Shown here: positions 27,470 through 37,773 of the stretch, piece after piece | Position numbering within the stretch: position 1 is the first letter of the stretch | Layout of the letters: each line of letters opens with the position of its first letter | DNA from: Pseudomonas faucium | Lineage (GTDB): Bacteria; Pseudomonadota; Gammaproteobacteria; Pseudomonadales; Pseudomonadaceae | Reading direction: 5' to 3' | DNA length: 42,718 nucleotides | Assembly: GCF_021602585.1 (NCBI RefSeq) | Contig: NZ_BQIP01000034.1 | Span: 1-42,718 of the forward strand | Program-made: the position numbers and the translations under genes | The notes under the pieces: model-generated | Databases searched by the model: none | Seen by the model: only the letters and a program-made list of their open reading frames with translations | What the model was told of the DNA's origin: nothing

Positions 27470-27529
27470 ACCCATCGCCGGCAAGCCGGCTCCCACGGGC
27501 CTGTGGGAGCCGGCTTGCCGGCGATGGGG
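27470..27529. repeat. REPIN between the small membrane gene and yfhM
   Basis: Two REPs in inverted orientation (about 27470-27495 and 27502-27528) with a loop of only about five bases, forming a long near-perfect hairpin. It lies between two convergent stop codons (27463 and 27536) and would work as a bidirectional transcription barrier. Same REP family as at 16270-16348. Confidence 0.9.
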
Positions 27530-27535
27530 CCAGCA

Positions 27536-30500
27536 CTACCGCGCCTTGACCGTCATCTCGCCCTGCCCTTCGCCCACCGCCTGCAGGTTCGGCCGGTACA
27601 TCGACTCCACCTGCGCCGGCGGCACGCGGTAGGTGCCCGGGGTCACCGCCCGCGCCAGGTACAGCAGGTGGGTGGTGCCATAGCCATCGAGCTTGAGCGC
27701 CGCCACGTAGCGGTCATCGCGGTACTCCTGATGCACCACGCTGGCGTTCTGCATCGACTCCCGCCACTCTTTCACCGCACTGCTGGCGTTGTCCAGGCTG
27801 GCGGCGCTCTGCGCCAGGTTCTGGTTCTCCAGCTCCAGGCCCGCCGGCAACAGGTCTACCACCAATGCATCCGGTACCCGTTCCTGGGCTTTCAATGCCA
27901 GGTGCACCAGCACCAGGTCGCCACTGCGCAGGTTGTGCAGGTCCAGCGGCTGGCCATTCATGCCCAGGTATTCGCGGCGAATCTCCATGCCATTGCCGCC
28001 TGCAGCAGGTGCCTGGCGCGGGTAGCCGGAGAGCGTGAGCTGCTGGTAGAGCGTGGCGCTGCCTTCGTTCTGCACGCTCAAGGGCGATGCCAGCAGCGGG
28101 CCTTCGAGCTTCATGCCGGCGTCGTCGTTGCTGAACTCACGCACCTCACCGGCACTGTCCAGGCGCGCGCGCCACTGGCCTTCCGGCTTGCCCAGCAGGC
28201 CACGGCCTGCCAGGTACAGGGCATTGCGCTCCTGGGTCGACAGCCAGCGGTTGGCCGCCAACTCATCGGACAGGGCAAACAGGCGCTGGTCGACCTGGTC
28301 AGCGGCCAGGCTGCTCTCCTGCAACAGCGCCAGGATCAGCGCCTGGTCGCGCAGGCTGCTGCCGTAGTCGGCCATCCAGCCCTTGCTGCGGCTGATGCCA
28401 AGGCCGGCTTGCAGCGCTTGCTGCGCGCGCGGCTTGTCGCCCATCTTGTCCAGCGCCACGGCCAGCTGCACCAACGGCAGGCCCGAGCGCGCATCGGCAC
28501 GCCGTTCGAACAGGCTGCGCAGGGCGCCCAGCGGCGCCTGCTGGTTGCGCGCCAGCACCAGTGCGGCGTAGGCCTGCACGGCAAAACGGGTGTGCTCGGC
28601 GTTTTCGCTGTAGTCCACCTCGATCAGGTTGCGCTCCTGCAGGTAGCGCAACAGGCGTTCGTTGGCCTTTTTCAGCGCTTCGGCCGGCACGCCATAGCCC
28701 TGGTCACGGGCGCGCAGGAGGAAGTCGGTGACATAGGCGGTCAGCCAGTACTCCTCCTCGCTGTCGGCACTCCACAGGCCGAAGCTGCCGTTGTAGCGCT
28801 GCATGCCCAGCAGGTGCTCGATGCCCATCTCGATCTTGCGCTTGCGCACGTCTGCCGGCTCGCCCTTGATGCCCAGGCGCTTGAGGCTTTCGGCATCGGC
28901 GTAGAGCGATGGGTAGAGGCCGCTGGTGGTCTGCTCGAGGCAGCCGTAGGGGTAGGCTTCGAGGGCGCGGATCTGCTCGGCCAGGTTCAGCGGCGGGCGG
29001 CTCGACAGGGCCAGGCTGGCTTCCAGGCCAGCAGGCTCGAAGGCCGCCAGGTCGGCGTCCGGCAGGGTCCACGGCTGATCCTTGAGCGCTACCCGGTAGT
29101 GCTTGAGCATCGCCGGGTAGGCCGGGCGGATGCCCAGGGTCCATTCGCGGGTGAAGGCCGTGGCCGGCTCACCCGGCAACTGCAGGCCATTGACCTGCAC
29201 CTGCACCTTGCCCTGCCCCAGGCCGCCCTGGGCCTGCACCGGAATCATCAGTGTGCTGCGCTGGCCCTCGGCCAGGCTGACGCTTTGCTGGGCGCTCGCC
29301 GTCAGGCTCAACGGGCCTTCGGTGCTGACCTGCACGGTCAGCTGCTGGGCCTGGCCGGAGAGGTTGGCCAGGTCCAGCGCCAGCCGGGTCTGGTCGCCAC
29401 CGGCGAGGAAGCGCGGCGCCGAGAGTTCGGCAATCAGCGGCGCGGCCACCACGGTCTTGCCTTCGGCCATGCCGAAGTGTTCCTCGGTCCAGGCCTGGGC
29501 CATCAGCCGCAGTTCGCCATTGAAGTCGGGGATATTCACCGTCGCCTGGCCTTCGCCCTTGTCGTCCAGGGTCACTGGTAGGCTCTGCTGGGCGACGATG
29601 GTCACCGTGGTGTTCGGGCGCTTGCCGCCTTTGGCCATCGCCGCGTCGCCGCCGAACGCCAGGCTGGCCAGGCGGCCCTGGCCGGCTTCGATGAGCTGGC
29701 CGTAGATGTCCAGCTGGTCGGCGCCGTAGGCCTTGCGGCCGAACAGGCTGGCGAATGGGTCGGGGGTCTTGAAGTCGGTGATGTTGAGGATGCCCACGTC
29801 GACCGCGGACAACAGCACATGCACCTGCTTGGGAATGCCGCCGTCGGCGTTGGCAGCCTTGAAGCGCACCGTCAGGGGTTGCTTGGGCCGCATCTTCTCG
29901 GGCGCCTGCAGGCTCAGCGCCAGCTTGCGCTCGGCGCGGGCCAGCGGCAGGTGGAGGACGCCGACCGCGCGTTTGGGCGTGGCGTTGGCCTTGCGCTCGC
30001 CCGGGCGAATCACCAGGGCGCTGAGGTACAGGTCGTGGCGCGCCCAGTTCTTGTCGAGCTGGACCTCGAAGGTCTTGCCTTCGGCCGGTACCTCGATTTC
30101 CTGCCACCACAGCGGGCCATCGCTGGACTCCACCATCAGGTAGCCGCTACCGGCGGCGGGCGGGGTCACGGTCACCTTGGCCGTGGCGCCGTCGGCATAG
30201 GCCGGCTGGTCCAGCGCCAGCTTCACCTGGTCGGGGCGCACCGCACCGCCTTCGGCGTTGTCCTGGGCGCGGTAGCCGGCCCAGAAGCGTTCGCTGGAAA
30301 CCAGGCCAGTCTGCGGGTCTTCCACCTCGACGCGGTACGGCCCCCACTCCACCTGGAAGTTGAGCTTGGCGGTGGAGCCCGCCTCGACGTCGAGGGTCTG
30401 TTCATCCTGGGTGAGGAATTTCTCGTTGTAGGCGTAGCTCCAGCCGTCGCTTTGCGAGTAGTTCCAGTAGTAGTCGCGGCGCTCGCGGATCAGCCGCACC

Positions 30501-32437
30501 TTGAGCCCTTCGGCAGCGAGCTTGTGGCCGTCACGGTCGGCCACCAGGAATTCGAATTGCACCGGGCCGTCGCTGTCGGTTTCCTCGCCCTCGAACAGGC
30601 CGCGCAGCCCGGGCAGGCGCTCGGCAGGCCAGATCGGTTGCTCCAGGCGACGGGTAATCGGGCGGCCGCCGGACTCCTGCAAGCTGGCCTGCACCGTCAG
30701 TTGCAGCGGCGAGCGGGCCTCGGCCCAACGGCTTTCGATATCGACCACGGCCTTGCCGGCCTGGTCGAGGGTGACTTCATCGAGTTCCATGTCCTGGTTG
30801 AGGTCGGCCTCGGTGACCGAGCCGAACTGGTAGCCGGGCAGCGCCGGCACCGCTTCGCGCAGTGGCCGCAGGTAGGCCTGGCCACTCAGGCGATTGCCCG
30901 CGGCCGGGGCGCCATACAGGTAGCGGCCATTGACCTGGATGCGCGCGTCATCTTCCGGCGCAAGCGGCGTGCTGCTGCCCTTGAGCTCCAGCGCCAGGCG
31001 CTCGGGCAGGAAGTCTTCGACGAGGAATTCGTACACCTGCTTGCGCCCACCACCGAGGTCGAGCAACAGCTGCCAGCGGCCGGTCGGGGCTTCCGTCGCC
31101 AGTTGCAGTTGGTACTGGTACAGGCCGTTGCCATCGGCCTCCCAGACGAACTTGCGGCTGACTTGCTCGTCGGGGCGGCGCACTTCCACGCTGACCGGCT
31201 GGGCCTTGACCGGCTTGCCGTCCTGGTCGCGCAGCAGGCCATTGAGCAGCACGGTTTCACCGGGGCGGTACAGGTCACGCGGGCCGAAGATGAAGAACTG
31301 CAGCGGGTTGGCCTGGGGGCCGGTGATGTCGAATTCGGCCAGGTCCAGGGCCGCGGTGTTCAGGCGCAGCAGCGTGGTGTGCACGCCCTGGGTAGCGATC
31401 AGGGTGTCGGCCTTGGCAGTGATCGGCAGTTGCGCGTGGCCTGCGCCATCGGTGCTGGCCTGGGCCAGCAGCTTGCCCTTGTCGTCGTGCAGTTCAAGGT
31501 TGACGCCGCTCAGTGCCTTGCCGCCTTCCAGGGCCTGGGCGAACACGTCCAGGCGGTCGCGGTAGCGGTGGGCGGACACGCCGATGTCGCTGAGGGTGAA
31601 CAGGGTCGCGGGCTGCGAGTAATCGTAGGTGCCCGAGGCGCGCATTACCGCCAGGTACACACCTGGTGCCTGCAGTGGCTTGATGCCGGCGATGGGCAGC
31701 AGCACGGTCTCGCGGGTGTTGCGCGCCGGGTTGAGGTCGAAGCGGCCGCTGTACACCAGCTCGGCCATGTCCAGGGTTTCCTTGGACTGGTAGTAGTACA
31801 GGCTGCTGTTGCGGCCCCAGCCGACCAGGAACTGCGACAGCCTGTCCGGCTTGACCCGGAAGAACTCGACATCGACCTTGTCGACGTTCAGGGCGATCAC
31901 CGGCAGGCCTTCGGCCAGGCGCGTGGGCAGCAGCGAGCCGCGGCTGGCGAAGCCGACCGTGGGCTGCATGTCGCGGGTTTCCAGGCGGGTCACCGATTCG
32001 GCGGCCAGCGTCTGGCCATTGACCGCCAGCAGGCCCTTGTCGACGGTGAGCACCAGCTTGCGCTGTGGCTCCAGGTGACGCAGGCGCAGCTCCATCTGGT
32101 TGTCGGAGAGCTCCCAGGCGCCGTCGACCTTGCCCTTCACGGTGTCGACCAGGTGCACTTTGCTGGCCAAGTCCTGCTTGGCGTCCAGCGGCACGGAGAA
32201 GCTCACCGACAGGCTGCTGGCGCCGTCCAGTTGCACTTCCGAGGCATCCAGAACGCTCAGTTCGCGGCCTTCGTAGCGCTTGGCGAGCACGGCCGGGTCT
32301 TCGCGCCGGGCAGCGGGGGCTTCGGCCGGCGCGGCCGCCTGGGGTTTTTCGGCAGGTGCGGGCTTGCCCGGCGTCGAGGAGTCACAGGCACTGAGCAAGG
32401 CCAGCGCGCAGGCCAGCAACAATCCTTTGTTGAACAT
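27536..32437 (-). CDS. yfhM: Bacterial alpha-2-macroglobulin lipoprotein
   Basis: 1633 residues, close to E. coli YfhM. The lipobox LLSAC places the lipidated Cys at residue 18. Repeated macroglobulin-type beta domains precede the thioester domain, whose CLEQ motif (Cys1166 to Gln1169) can form the reactive thioester; an alpha/alpha-toroid-like helical region (about 1130-1450) surrounds it. The protein is thought to trap attacking proteases in the periplasm while PBP1C repairs the wall. In this window the two genes are on the same strand but separated by a 97-residue membrane-protein gene and a REPIN. The start is the ATG at 32435-32437; its Shine-Dalgarno sequence is weak. Confidence 0.95.
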   Translation of the reverse strand: MFNKGLLLACALALLSACDSSTPGKPAPAEKPQAAAPAEAPAARREDPAVLAKRYEGRELSVLDASEVQLDGASSLSVSFSVPLDAKQDLASKVHLVDTVKGKVDGAWELSDNQMELRLRHLEPQRKLVLTVDKGLLAVNGQTLAAESVTRLETRDMQPTVGFASRGSLLPTRLAEGLPVIALNVDKVDVEFFRVKPDRLSQFLVGWGRNSSLYYYQSKETLDMAELVYSGRFDLNPARNTRETVLLPIAGIKPLQAPGVYLAVMRASGTYDYSQPATLFTLSDIGVSAHRYRDRLDVFAQALEGGKALSGVNLELHDDKGKLLAQASTDGAGHAQLPITAKADTLIATQGVHTTLLRLNTAALDLAEFDITGPQANPLQFFIFGPRDLYRPGETVLLNGLLRDQDGKPVKAQPVSVEVRRPDEQVSRKFVWEADGNGLYQYQLQLATEAPTGRWQLLLDLGGGRKQVYEFLVEDFLPERLALELKGSSTPLAPEDDARIQVNGRYLYGAPAAGNRLSGQAYLRPLREAVPALPGYQFGSVTEADLNQDMELDEVTLDQAGKAVVDIESRWAEARSPLQLTVQASLQESGGRPITRRLEQPIWPAERLPGLRGLFEGEETDSDGPVQFEFLVADRDGHKLAAEGLKVRLIRERRDYYWNYSQSDGWSYAYNEKFLTQDEQTLDVEAGSTAKLNFQVEWGPYRVEVEDPQTGLVSSERFWAGYRAQDNAEGGAVRPDQVKLALDQPAYADGATAKVTVTPPAAGSGYLMVESSDGPLWWQEIEVPAEGKTFEVQLDKNWARHDLYLSALVIRPGERKANATPKRAVGVLHLPLARAERKLALSLQAPEKMRPKQPLTVRFKAANADGGIPKQVHVLLSAVDVGILNITDFKTPDPFASLFGRKAYGADQLDIYGQLIEAGQGRLASLAFGGDAAMAKGGKRPNTTVTIVAQQSLPVTLDDKGEGQATVNIPDFNGELRLMAQAWTEEHFGMAEGKTVVAAPLIAELSAPRFLAGGDQTRLALDLANLSGQAQQLTVQVSTEGPLSLTASAQQSVSLAEGQRSTLMIPVQAQGGLGQGKVQVQVNGLQLPGEPATAFTREWTLGIRPAYPAMLKHYRVALKDQPWTLPDADLAAFEPAGLEASLALSSRPPLNLAEQIRALEAYPYGCLEQTTSGLYPSLYADAESLKRLGIKGEPADVRKRKIEMGIEHLLGMQRYNGSFGLWSADSEEEYWLTAYVTDFLLRARDQGYGVPAEALKKANERLLRYLQERNLIEVDYSENAEHTRFAVQAYAALVLARNQQAPLGALRSLFERRADARSGLPLVQLAVALDKMGDKPRAQQALQAGLGISRSKGWMADYGSSLRDQALILALLQESSLAADQVDQRLFALSDELAANRWLSTQERNALYLAGRGLLGKPEGQWRARLDSAGEVREFSNDDAGMKLEGPLLASPLSVQNEGSATLYQQLTLSGYPRQAPAAGGNGMEIRREYLGMNGQPLDLHNLRSGDLVLVHLALKAQERVPDALVVDLLPAGLELENQNLAQSAASLDNASSAVKEWRESMQNASVVHQEYRDDRYVAALKLDGYGTTHLLYLARAVTPGTYRVPPAQVESMYRPNLQAVGEGQGEMTVKAR

Positions 32438-32533
32438 GGAGTGGGAACTCTTTGGCAGCGGGTACGTGAGGGCAGCAACTATAGCGCAACGCTAGGTAGA
32501 ATAGCGTCCGCCTCCGCACACCCAGGACTTCGC

Positions 32534-33871
32534 ATGGCCTCTCTGACCGCCGACTGGCGTCACTCTCTCACCCACCGCAAGGTGTGGGCCCTGGCCGCGC
32601 CGATGATCCTGTCGAATATTTCCGTGCCCATGGTCGCGCTGGTGGACAGCACGGTCATCGGCCACCTGCCCCACGCCCATCAGCTCGGTGCGGTCGCCGT
32701 GGGCGGCACGCTGTTTACCTTCATGGTCGGCTTGATGGGGTTTCTGCGCATGGGCTCCACGGGCTTCGCCGCCCAGGCCGCAGGGCGTGCCGATGGCGCG
32801 GCGCTGCGCCAGGTGCTTGTGCAAGGGCTGCTGCTGGCGGTGGGCCTGGCCCTGCTGATCGGCCTGCTCGCCCTGCCCTTGAGCCAGTTGGCGCTGCAGG
32901 CCATGCAACCGAGCGCCGAGCTGCAGCAGTCGACCGAAACCTTCTTCCACACCCGCCTGCTCGGCCTGCCGGCGGCGTTGGCCAGCTATGCGCTGGTGGG
33001 CTGGTTCCTCGGCACCCAGAATGCACGCGCACCGCTGGCGATCCTGCTGACCACCAACCTGCTGAACATCGCCCTCAACCTGTGGTTCGTGCTGGGCCTG
33101 GACTGGGGCGTGCTGGGCTCGGCGCGGGCCTCGGTGATTGCCGAGTGGAGCGCCGCACTGCTCGGCCTGGCCCTGACCCGCCCCGCCCTGCGCGCCTACC
33201 CCGGGCAGGTCGCCTGGGCCGCGCTCAAGCGCTGGCAGGCCTGGCGGCCGTTGCTGGCAGTCAACCGCGATATCTTCCTGCGCAGCCTGGCGCTGCAGCT
33301 GGTGTTCCTGCTGATTACCGTGCAGGGCGCCCGCCTGGGCGAGGCCACGGTGGCGGCCAACGCGCTGCTGCTCAACGGCCTGCTGCTCACTGCCTATGCC
33401 CTGGATGGCCTGGCGCATGCCGTGGAAGCGCTGTGCGGGCATGCCATTGGTGCACGCGATGGCGACACCCTGCGCCGATCACTGGTGGTGGCCTGTGGCT
33501 GGTCGTTGATCACCAGCCTTGGGTTTGCCGGGTTGTTCCTGCTGGGCGGGCACCTGTTCATCGACCTGCAGACCGACATCGCCAGCGTGCGGGCAGCGGC
33601 GTACCCCTACCTGCCCTACCTGGCGGTGCTGCCCTTGATTGCAGTGTGGAGCTACTTGCTCGACGGGCTGTTCATCGGCGCGACGCGGGCGCGGGAGATG
33701 CGCAATGCGATGCTGCTGTCGGTGCTGGTCGCACTGCCGCTGGCCTGGGCCATGAGAGGGTTCGGCAACCATGGGTTGTGGCTGGCGTTTCTTGCCTTCA
33801 TGGCGTTGCGGGCGCTGACCTTGGGGTGGGTTGGCTGGCGGTTGCTCAAAAGAGATCTGTGGCTCCATTGA
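32534..33871 (+). CDS. MATE-family efflux transporter (DinF-like)
   Basis: 445 residues with about 12 membrane segments in two MATE halves. The N-terminal segment WALAAPMILSNISVPMVALVD with GTVIGHLPH-like continuation (STVIGHLPH) is typical of the DinF branch. Such proteins export cationic or oxidised compounds using Na+ or H+; the substrate is unknown. The ATG at 32534 has AGGA upstream, and this start, not a longer frame running back through the antisense strand of yfhM, is the real one. It is divergent from yfhM and is followed within 15 bp by the left REP of the RAYT unit. Confidence 0.92.
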   Translation: MASLTADWRHSLTHRKVWALAAPMILSNISVPMVALVDSTVIGHLPHAHQLGAVAVGGTLFTFMVGLMGFLRMGSTGFAAQAAGRADGAALRQVLVQGLLLAVGLALLIGLLALPLSQLALQAMQPSAELQQSTETFFHTRLLGLPAALASYALVGWFLGTQNARAPLAILLTTNLLNIALNLWFVLGLDWGVLGSARASVIAEWSAALLGLALTRPALRAYPGQVAWAALKRWQAWRPLLAVNRDIFLRSLALQLVFLLITVQGARLGEATVAANALLLNGLLLTAYALDGLAHAVEALCGHAIGARDGDTLRRSLVVACGWSLITSLGFAGLFLLGGHLFIDLQTDIASVRAAAYPYLPYLAVLPLIAVWSYLLDGLFIGATRAREMRNAMLLSVLVALPLAWAMRGFGNHGLWLAFLAFMALRALTLGWVGWRLLKRDLWLH

Positions 33872-33885
33872 TGTAACTGCATGCG

Positions 33886-33932
33886 CCTGTAGGAGCGGCC
33901 TTGTGTCGCGAAATGAGGGCGCAGCCCTCACC
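33886..33932 (+). repeat. REP flanking the RAYT gene, left copy
   Basis: 47-bp element with the GTAG tetranucleotide, followed by G/C-rich dyads, the last being GAGGGC-GC-AGCCCTC-like. It is the inverted partner of 34476-34522, with which it shares 46 of 47 positions. Confidence 0.9.
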
Positions 33933-33939
33933 TGCTGCC

Positions 33940-34395
33940 TCACAACCACACACAATCCCAATGCGGATACTCACCAGCACGCGGCACCAACCCTGCTCGT
34001 ACAGGATTGGCGATGATGTACCGCGCAGCCGCTCTAACATCCTCCTCCTTGCGCAGTGCCCGGTCATGAAAACCTGGCTGCCAGATATGCTGCCGCTCGG
34101 CACCGGCTCGGTAGAGCGCACAACTGCTTCGCGATTTGAAAGCACACATCAAACTCCCCAGGCTCACCGGCCCGAGTTCGATCAACCAATGCAGATGGTC
34201 TGGCATCAGTACCCAGGCCAATGATCGGCAATTGCCCTGATGGTCGCTTAGGCGTAGCTGCTGAATAACAGCTCTGGCATATGGCAAGTGCTTGAACAGT
34301 GGGGTGCGATTTCGGGTACCGGTGGTGAGCAGGTAGAGCCGGCCAGGCTCGGAGTAGCGGCCCTGACGCAGGCGATGATTGCCTTGACTGTCCAT
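33940..34395 (-). CDS. REP-associated tyrosine transposase (RAYT)
   Basis: 151-residue Y1/HUH-like nuclease of the TnpA-REP (RAYT) family. Seen: the strand GRLYLLTTGTRNR, the metal-binding HLH pair in MPDHLHWLIE (His67 and His69), QPGFHDRALR, and RYIIANPVRAGLV with candidate catalytic Tyr126. The order and length fit the family. RAYTs cut REP sequences at the tetranucleotide next to the hairpin and are thought to drive REP/REPIN spread as domesticated single-copy enzymes. The start ATG (34393-34395) follows AAGGAA by six bases. The gene sits between inverted near-identical REPs. It is less G+C-rich than its neighbours. Confidence 0.93.
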   Translation of the reverse strand: MDSQGNHRLRQGRYSEPGRLYLLTTGTRNRTPLFKHLPYARAVIQQLRLSDHQGNCRSLAWVLMPDHLHWLIELGPVSLGSLMCAFKSRSSCALYRAGAERQHIWQPGFHDRALRKEEDVRAAARYIIANPVRAGLVPRAGEYPHWDCVWL

Positions 34396-34475
34396 GTCGA
34401 GTTCCTTTGAGCAATGTGTTCAAAGGTAGATGGCGGGAGATTGGGGGCGGGGTTGGGTTGTTTCAGGATGTGGGC

Positions 34476-34522
34476 GGTGAGGGCTTCGCCCTCATTTCGC
34501 GACACAAGGCCGCTCCTACAGG
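34476..34522 (-). repeat. REP flanking the RAYT gene, right copy
   Basis: 47-bp inverted partner of 33886-33932 with a single mismatch. Its distal end also serves as one arm (34505-34517) of a hairpin with 34528-34540. Confidence 0.9.
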
Positions 34523-34540
34523 GGGGCAGGAGCGGCCTTG
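34505..34540. terminator. Hairpin after speA, built partly from the REP
   Basis: Perfect 13-bp inverted repeat (34505-34517 with 34528-34540) and a 10-base G/C-rich loop, 4 bp downstream of the speA stop codon at 34545. It has no clear U-run, so it may act in mRNA 3'-end stabilisation rather than strict termination. Confidence 0.6.
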
Positions 34541-34544
34541 GGTA

Positions 34545-36458
<1,914 letters not shown>

Positions 36459-36484
36459 TCAAGTCCCCTATAGAAAAGTCCAAG

Positions 36485-36515
36485 ACACTGCCCCGCAAGG
36501 AGGCGGGCGCAGTGT
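36485..36515 (-). promoter_or_regulatory. 5' UTR hairpin of speA with a potential SD-pairing loop
   Basis: In the mRNA, a 7-bp stem (ACACUGC/GCAGUGU), a one-base bulge and a 5-bp stem (CCCGC/GCGGG) close the loop CUCCUU. The loop bases CUCCU can pair with the speA Shine-Dalgarno AGGGG (36465-36469) with one G-U pair, forming a possible pseudoknot that would sequester the site. Regulatory function is inferred. Confidence 0.5.
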
Positions 36516-36540
36516 AAAAGCTGAAAATGACGATTCGTCC

Positions 36541-36565
36541 GTGCCCAGGGGTAGACCCTGGCCAC
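36541..36565. repeat. Inverted repeat between yciH and speA
   Basis: GTG-C-CCAGGG...CCCTGG-C-CAC type dyad in the 152-bp spacer. It may belong to the speA leader or the yciH 3' end. Just upstream on the minus strand (36592-36619) a weaker stem followed by a T-run overlaps the yciH stop and may be its terminator. Confidence 0.5.
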
Positions 36566-36610
36566 GGCAACGAGTTTAGAAAGCGCGGGGCAAAAAATCG
36601 CGGGCAGCCA

Positions 36611-36982
36611 TCAGCCGCCTGATTTTTTTGCCTTGAAGCCTTGTTTGGTCAGCTCACCAATCAGCAGCTCGACATGGTCGCCCTGGATTTCGATGACCCC
36701 ATCCTTCAGCGCGCCGCCGGTACCGCAACGGCGCTTGAGGGTGGTGGCCAGCTCCTTGAGCTGGTCGAGCGGCAGCGGCACGCCGGTGACGGTGGTCACG
36801 GTCTTACCGCCACGGCCTTTGCTTTCACGGCGCACACGGGCAATGCCATCGCCTTCGGGGATGAGCTGCTGCTTGCAGGTGCAGGCGTCCACCGGTTGGC
36901 CACAGTCGGGGCAGTGCCGACCGGCATCGGTGGAGTACACGAGACCGCCAAGGGCGGCGAAGGAAGAAGCTTTCTTGGACAC
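36611..36982 (-). CDS. yciH: SUI1/YciH-family translation factor
   Basis: 123 residues with the eIF1/SUI1 fold in the C-terminal part (about 45-120; GVPLPLDQLKELATTLKRRCGTGG and the ELLIGELTKQGF end). A small N-terminal cysteine cluster, CPDCG plus CTC (Cys24, 27, 34, 36), looks like a zinc-binding knuckle. YciH affects fidelity of start-codon selection in E. coli. The start is a GTG at 36980-36982, with GAGGA eight bases upstream. It lies upstream of speA on the same strand, separated by 152 bp that include another hairpin (36541-36565). Confidence 0.9.
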   Translation of the reverse strand: MSKKASSFAALGGLVYSTDAGRHCPDCGQPVDACTCKQQLIPEGDGIARVRRESKGRGGKTVTTVTGVPLPLDQLKELATTLKRRCGTGGALKDGVIEIQGDHVELLIGELTKQGFKAKKSGG

Positions 36983-37188
36983 TTTTGTTCCTCGGTGCTG
37001 AGGACAAAAACTGGTCGACGGGAGCCGACCGCGAAGCCCCACTCTGGCAGGGGCGGCGCTACTGCTGCAAGACTTGCGGCAGCCCGAAAAGGGCGCGCAG
37101 TTTAACGATAAATCACGCCGTTGCTAAGTACTGGAATGCGCCATTTTGCGAATGATTTGCGACCCTTGGGCAAAAACCCTGGGGGCCT

Positions 37189-37213
37189 TTGCCGGCGCTG
37201 GCTTGCCGGCGAT
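37189..37213. repeat. Degenerate REP between yciH and the Nudix gene
   Basis: CCGGCGCTGGCTTGCCGGCGAT retains the core of the G/C REP family, but the GTGG start is lost. A short inverted repeat (CAAAAACCCTGGGGG) precedes it. Probably a decayed copy. Confidence 0.45.
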
Positions 37214-37237
37214 CACAGCGGCCCGCCAAGGCAGCGC

Positions 37238-37771
37238 TCAAAGGCTGGCCTTGTAGCGCTGCAATGCCGCCAGCGAGTCGGGGCAATAGGGCTTGACCAG
37301 GCTTTCCGCCTCCGCCTGCTCGATCGCCACGAACCTGGCCTCGATCACCTCTTCGGGCTGCAACCGCAGCGGCGCATCCGACACCGCCGAATACACCGCG
37401 CACCACAGGTGGTTGCCCGGCTGGTCGAAATAGAAGCGCTCGTGGAACGTCAGCGGCACCCCGGCGATGCCCAGCTCCTCGGCCAGCTCGCGGGCGGCCG
37501 AGGCCGCGTAGGCCTCGCCCGCCGCCACCATGCCGCCTGCGGCCACGTCCCAGTAGCCGGGGTAGAGTGCCTTGCTCAAGGTACGCCGGTGCACGCACAG
37601 CTCGCCGGCGCTGTTGAACAGCAAAATGAACGTGCAGCGGCCGATCAGGCCACGCTCGCGCAGTTCGGCCCTGGGCAACGCCCCCAGCACCTGGTCGGTT
37701 TCGTCCACCCAGGCGACCAGTTCTCGGTCGGAAGCCGCCCGGTGGGCGGCCTCGTTGGGGCTGATGGCCAT
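37238..37771 (-). CDS. Nudix hydrolase (YfcD-like)
   Basis: 177 residues. The Nudix box GX5EX7REUXEEXGU is seen as GGMVAAGEAYAASAARELAEELG (about 79-101), flanked by strands such as CTFILLFNS and GYWDVAAGG. The layout resembles E. coli YfcD. The substrate (a nucleoside diphosphate derivative) cannot be told. The ATG at 37769-37771 comes two bases after the DUF2333 stop codon, so the two genes form one operon, transcribed leftwards. Confidence 0.9.
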   Translation of the reverse strand: MAISPNEAAHRAASDRELVAWVDETDQVLGALPRAELRERGLIGRCTFILLFNSAGELCVHRRTLSKALYPGYWDVAAGGMVAAGEAYAASAARELAEELGIAGVPLTFHERFYFDQPGNHLWCAVYSAVSDAPLRLQPEEVIEARFVAIEQAEAESLVKPYCPDSLAALQRYKASL

Positions 37772-37773
37772 GC

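Noticed and set aside
16270-27529. CRISPR-like array from repeated 28-bp sequences
   Set aside because: The repeats are REPs in inverted pairs scattered kilobases apart, with no regular spacers and no cas genes.
29819-33871. A 1350-codon open frame on the plus strand
   Set aside because: Its first two thirds are the antisense of yfhM, kept open by high G+C at third positions. Only the part from 32534 encodes a protein (MATE transporter).
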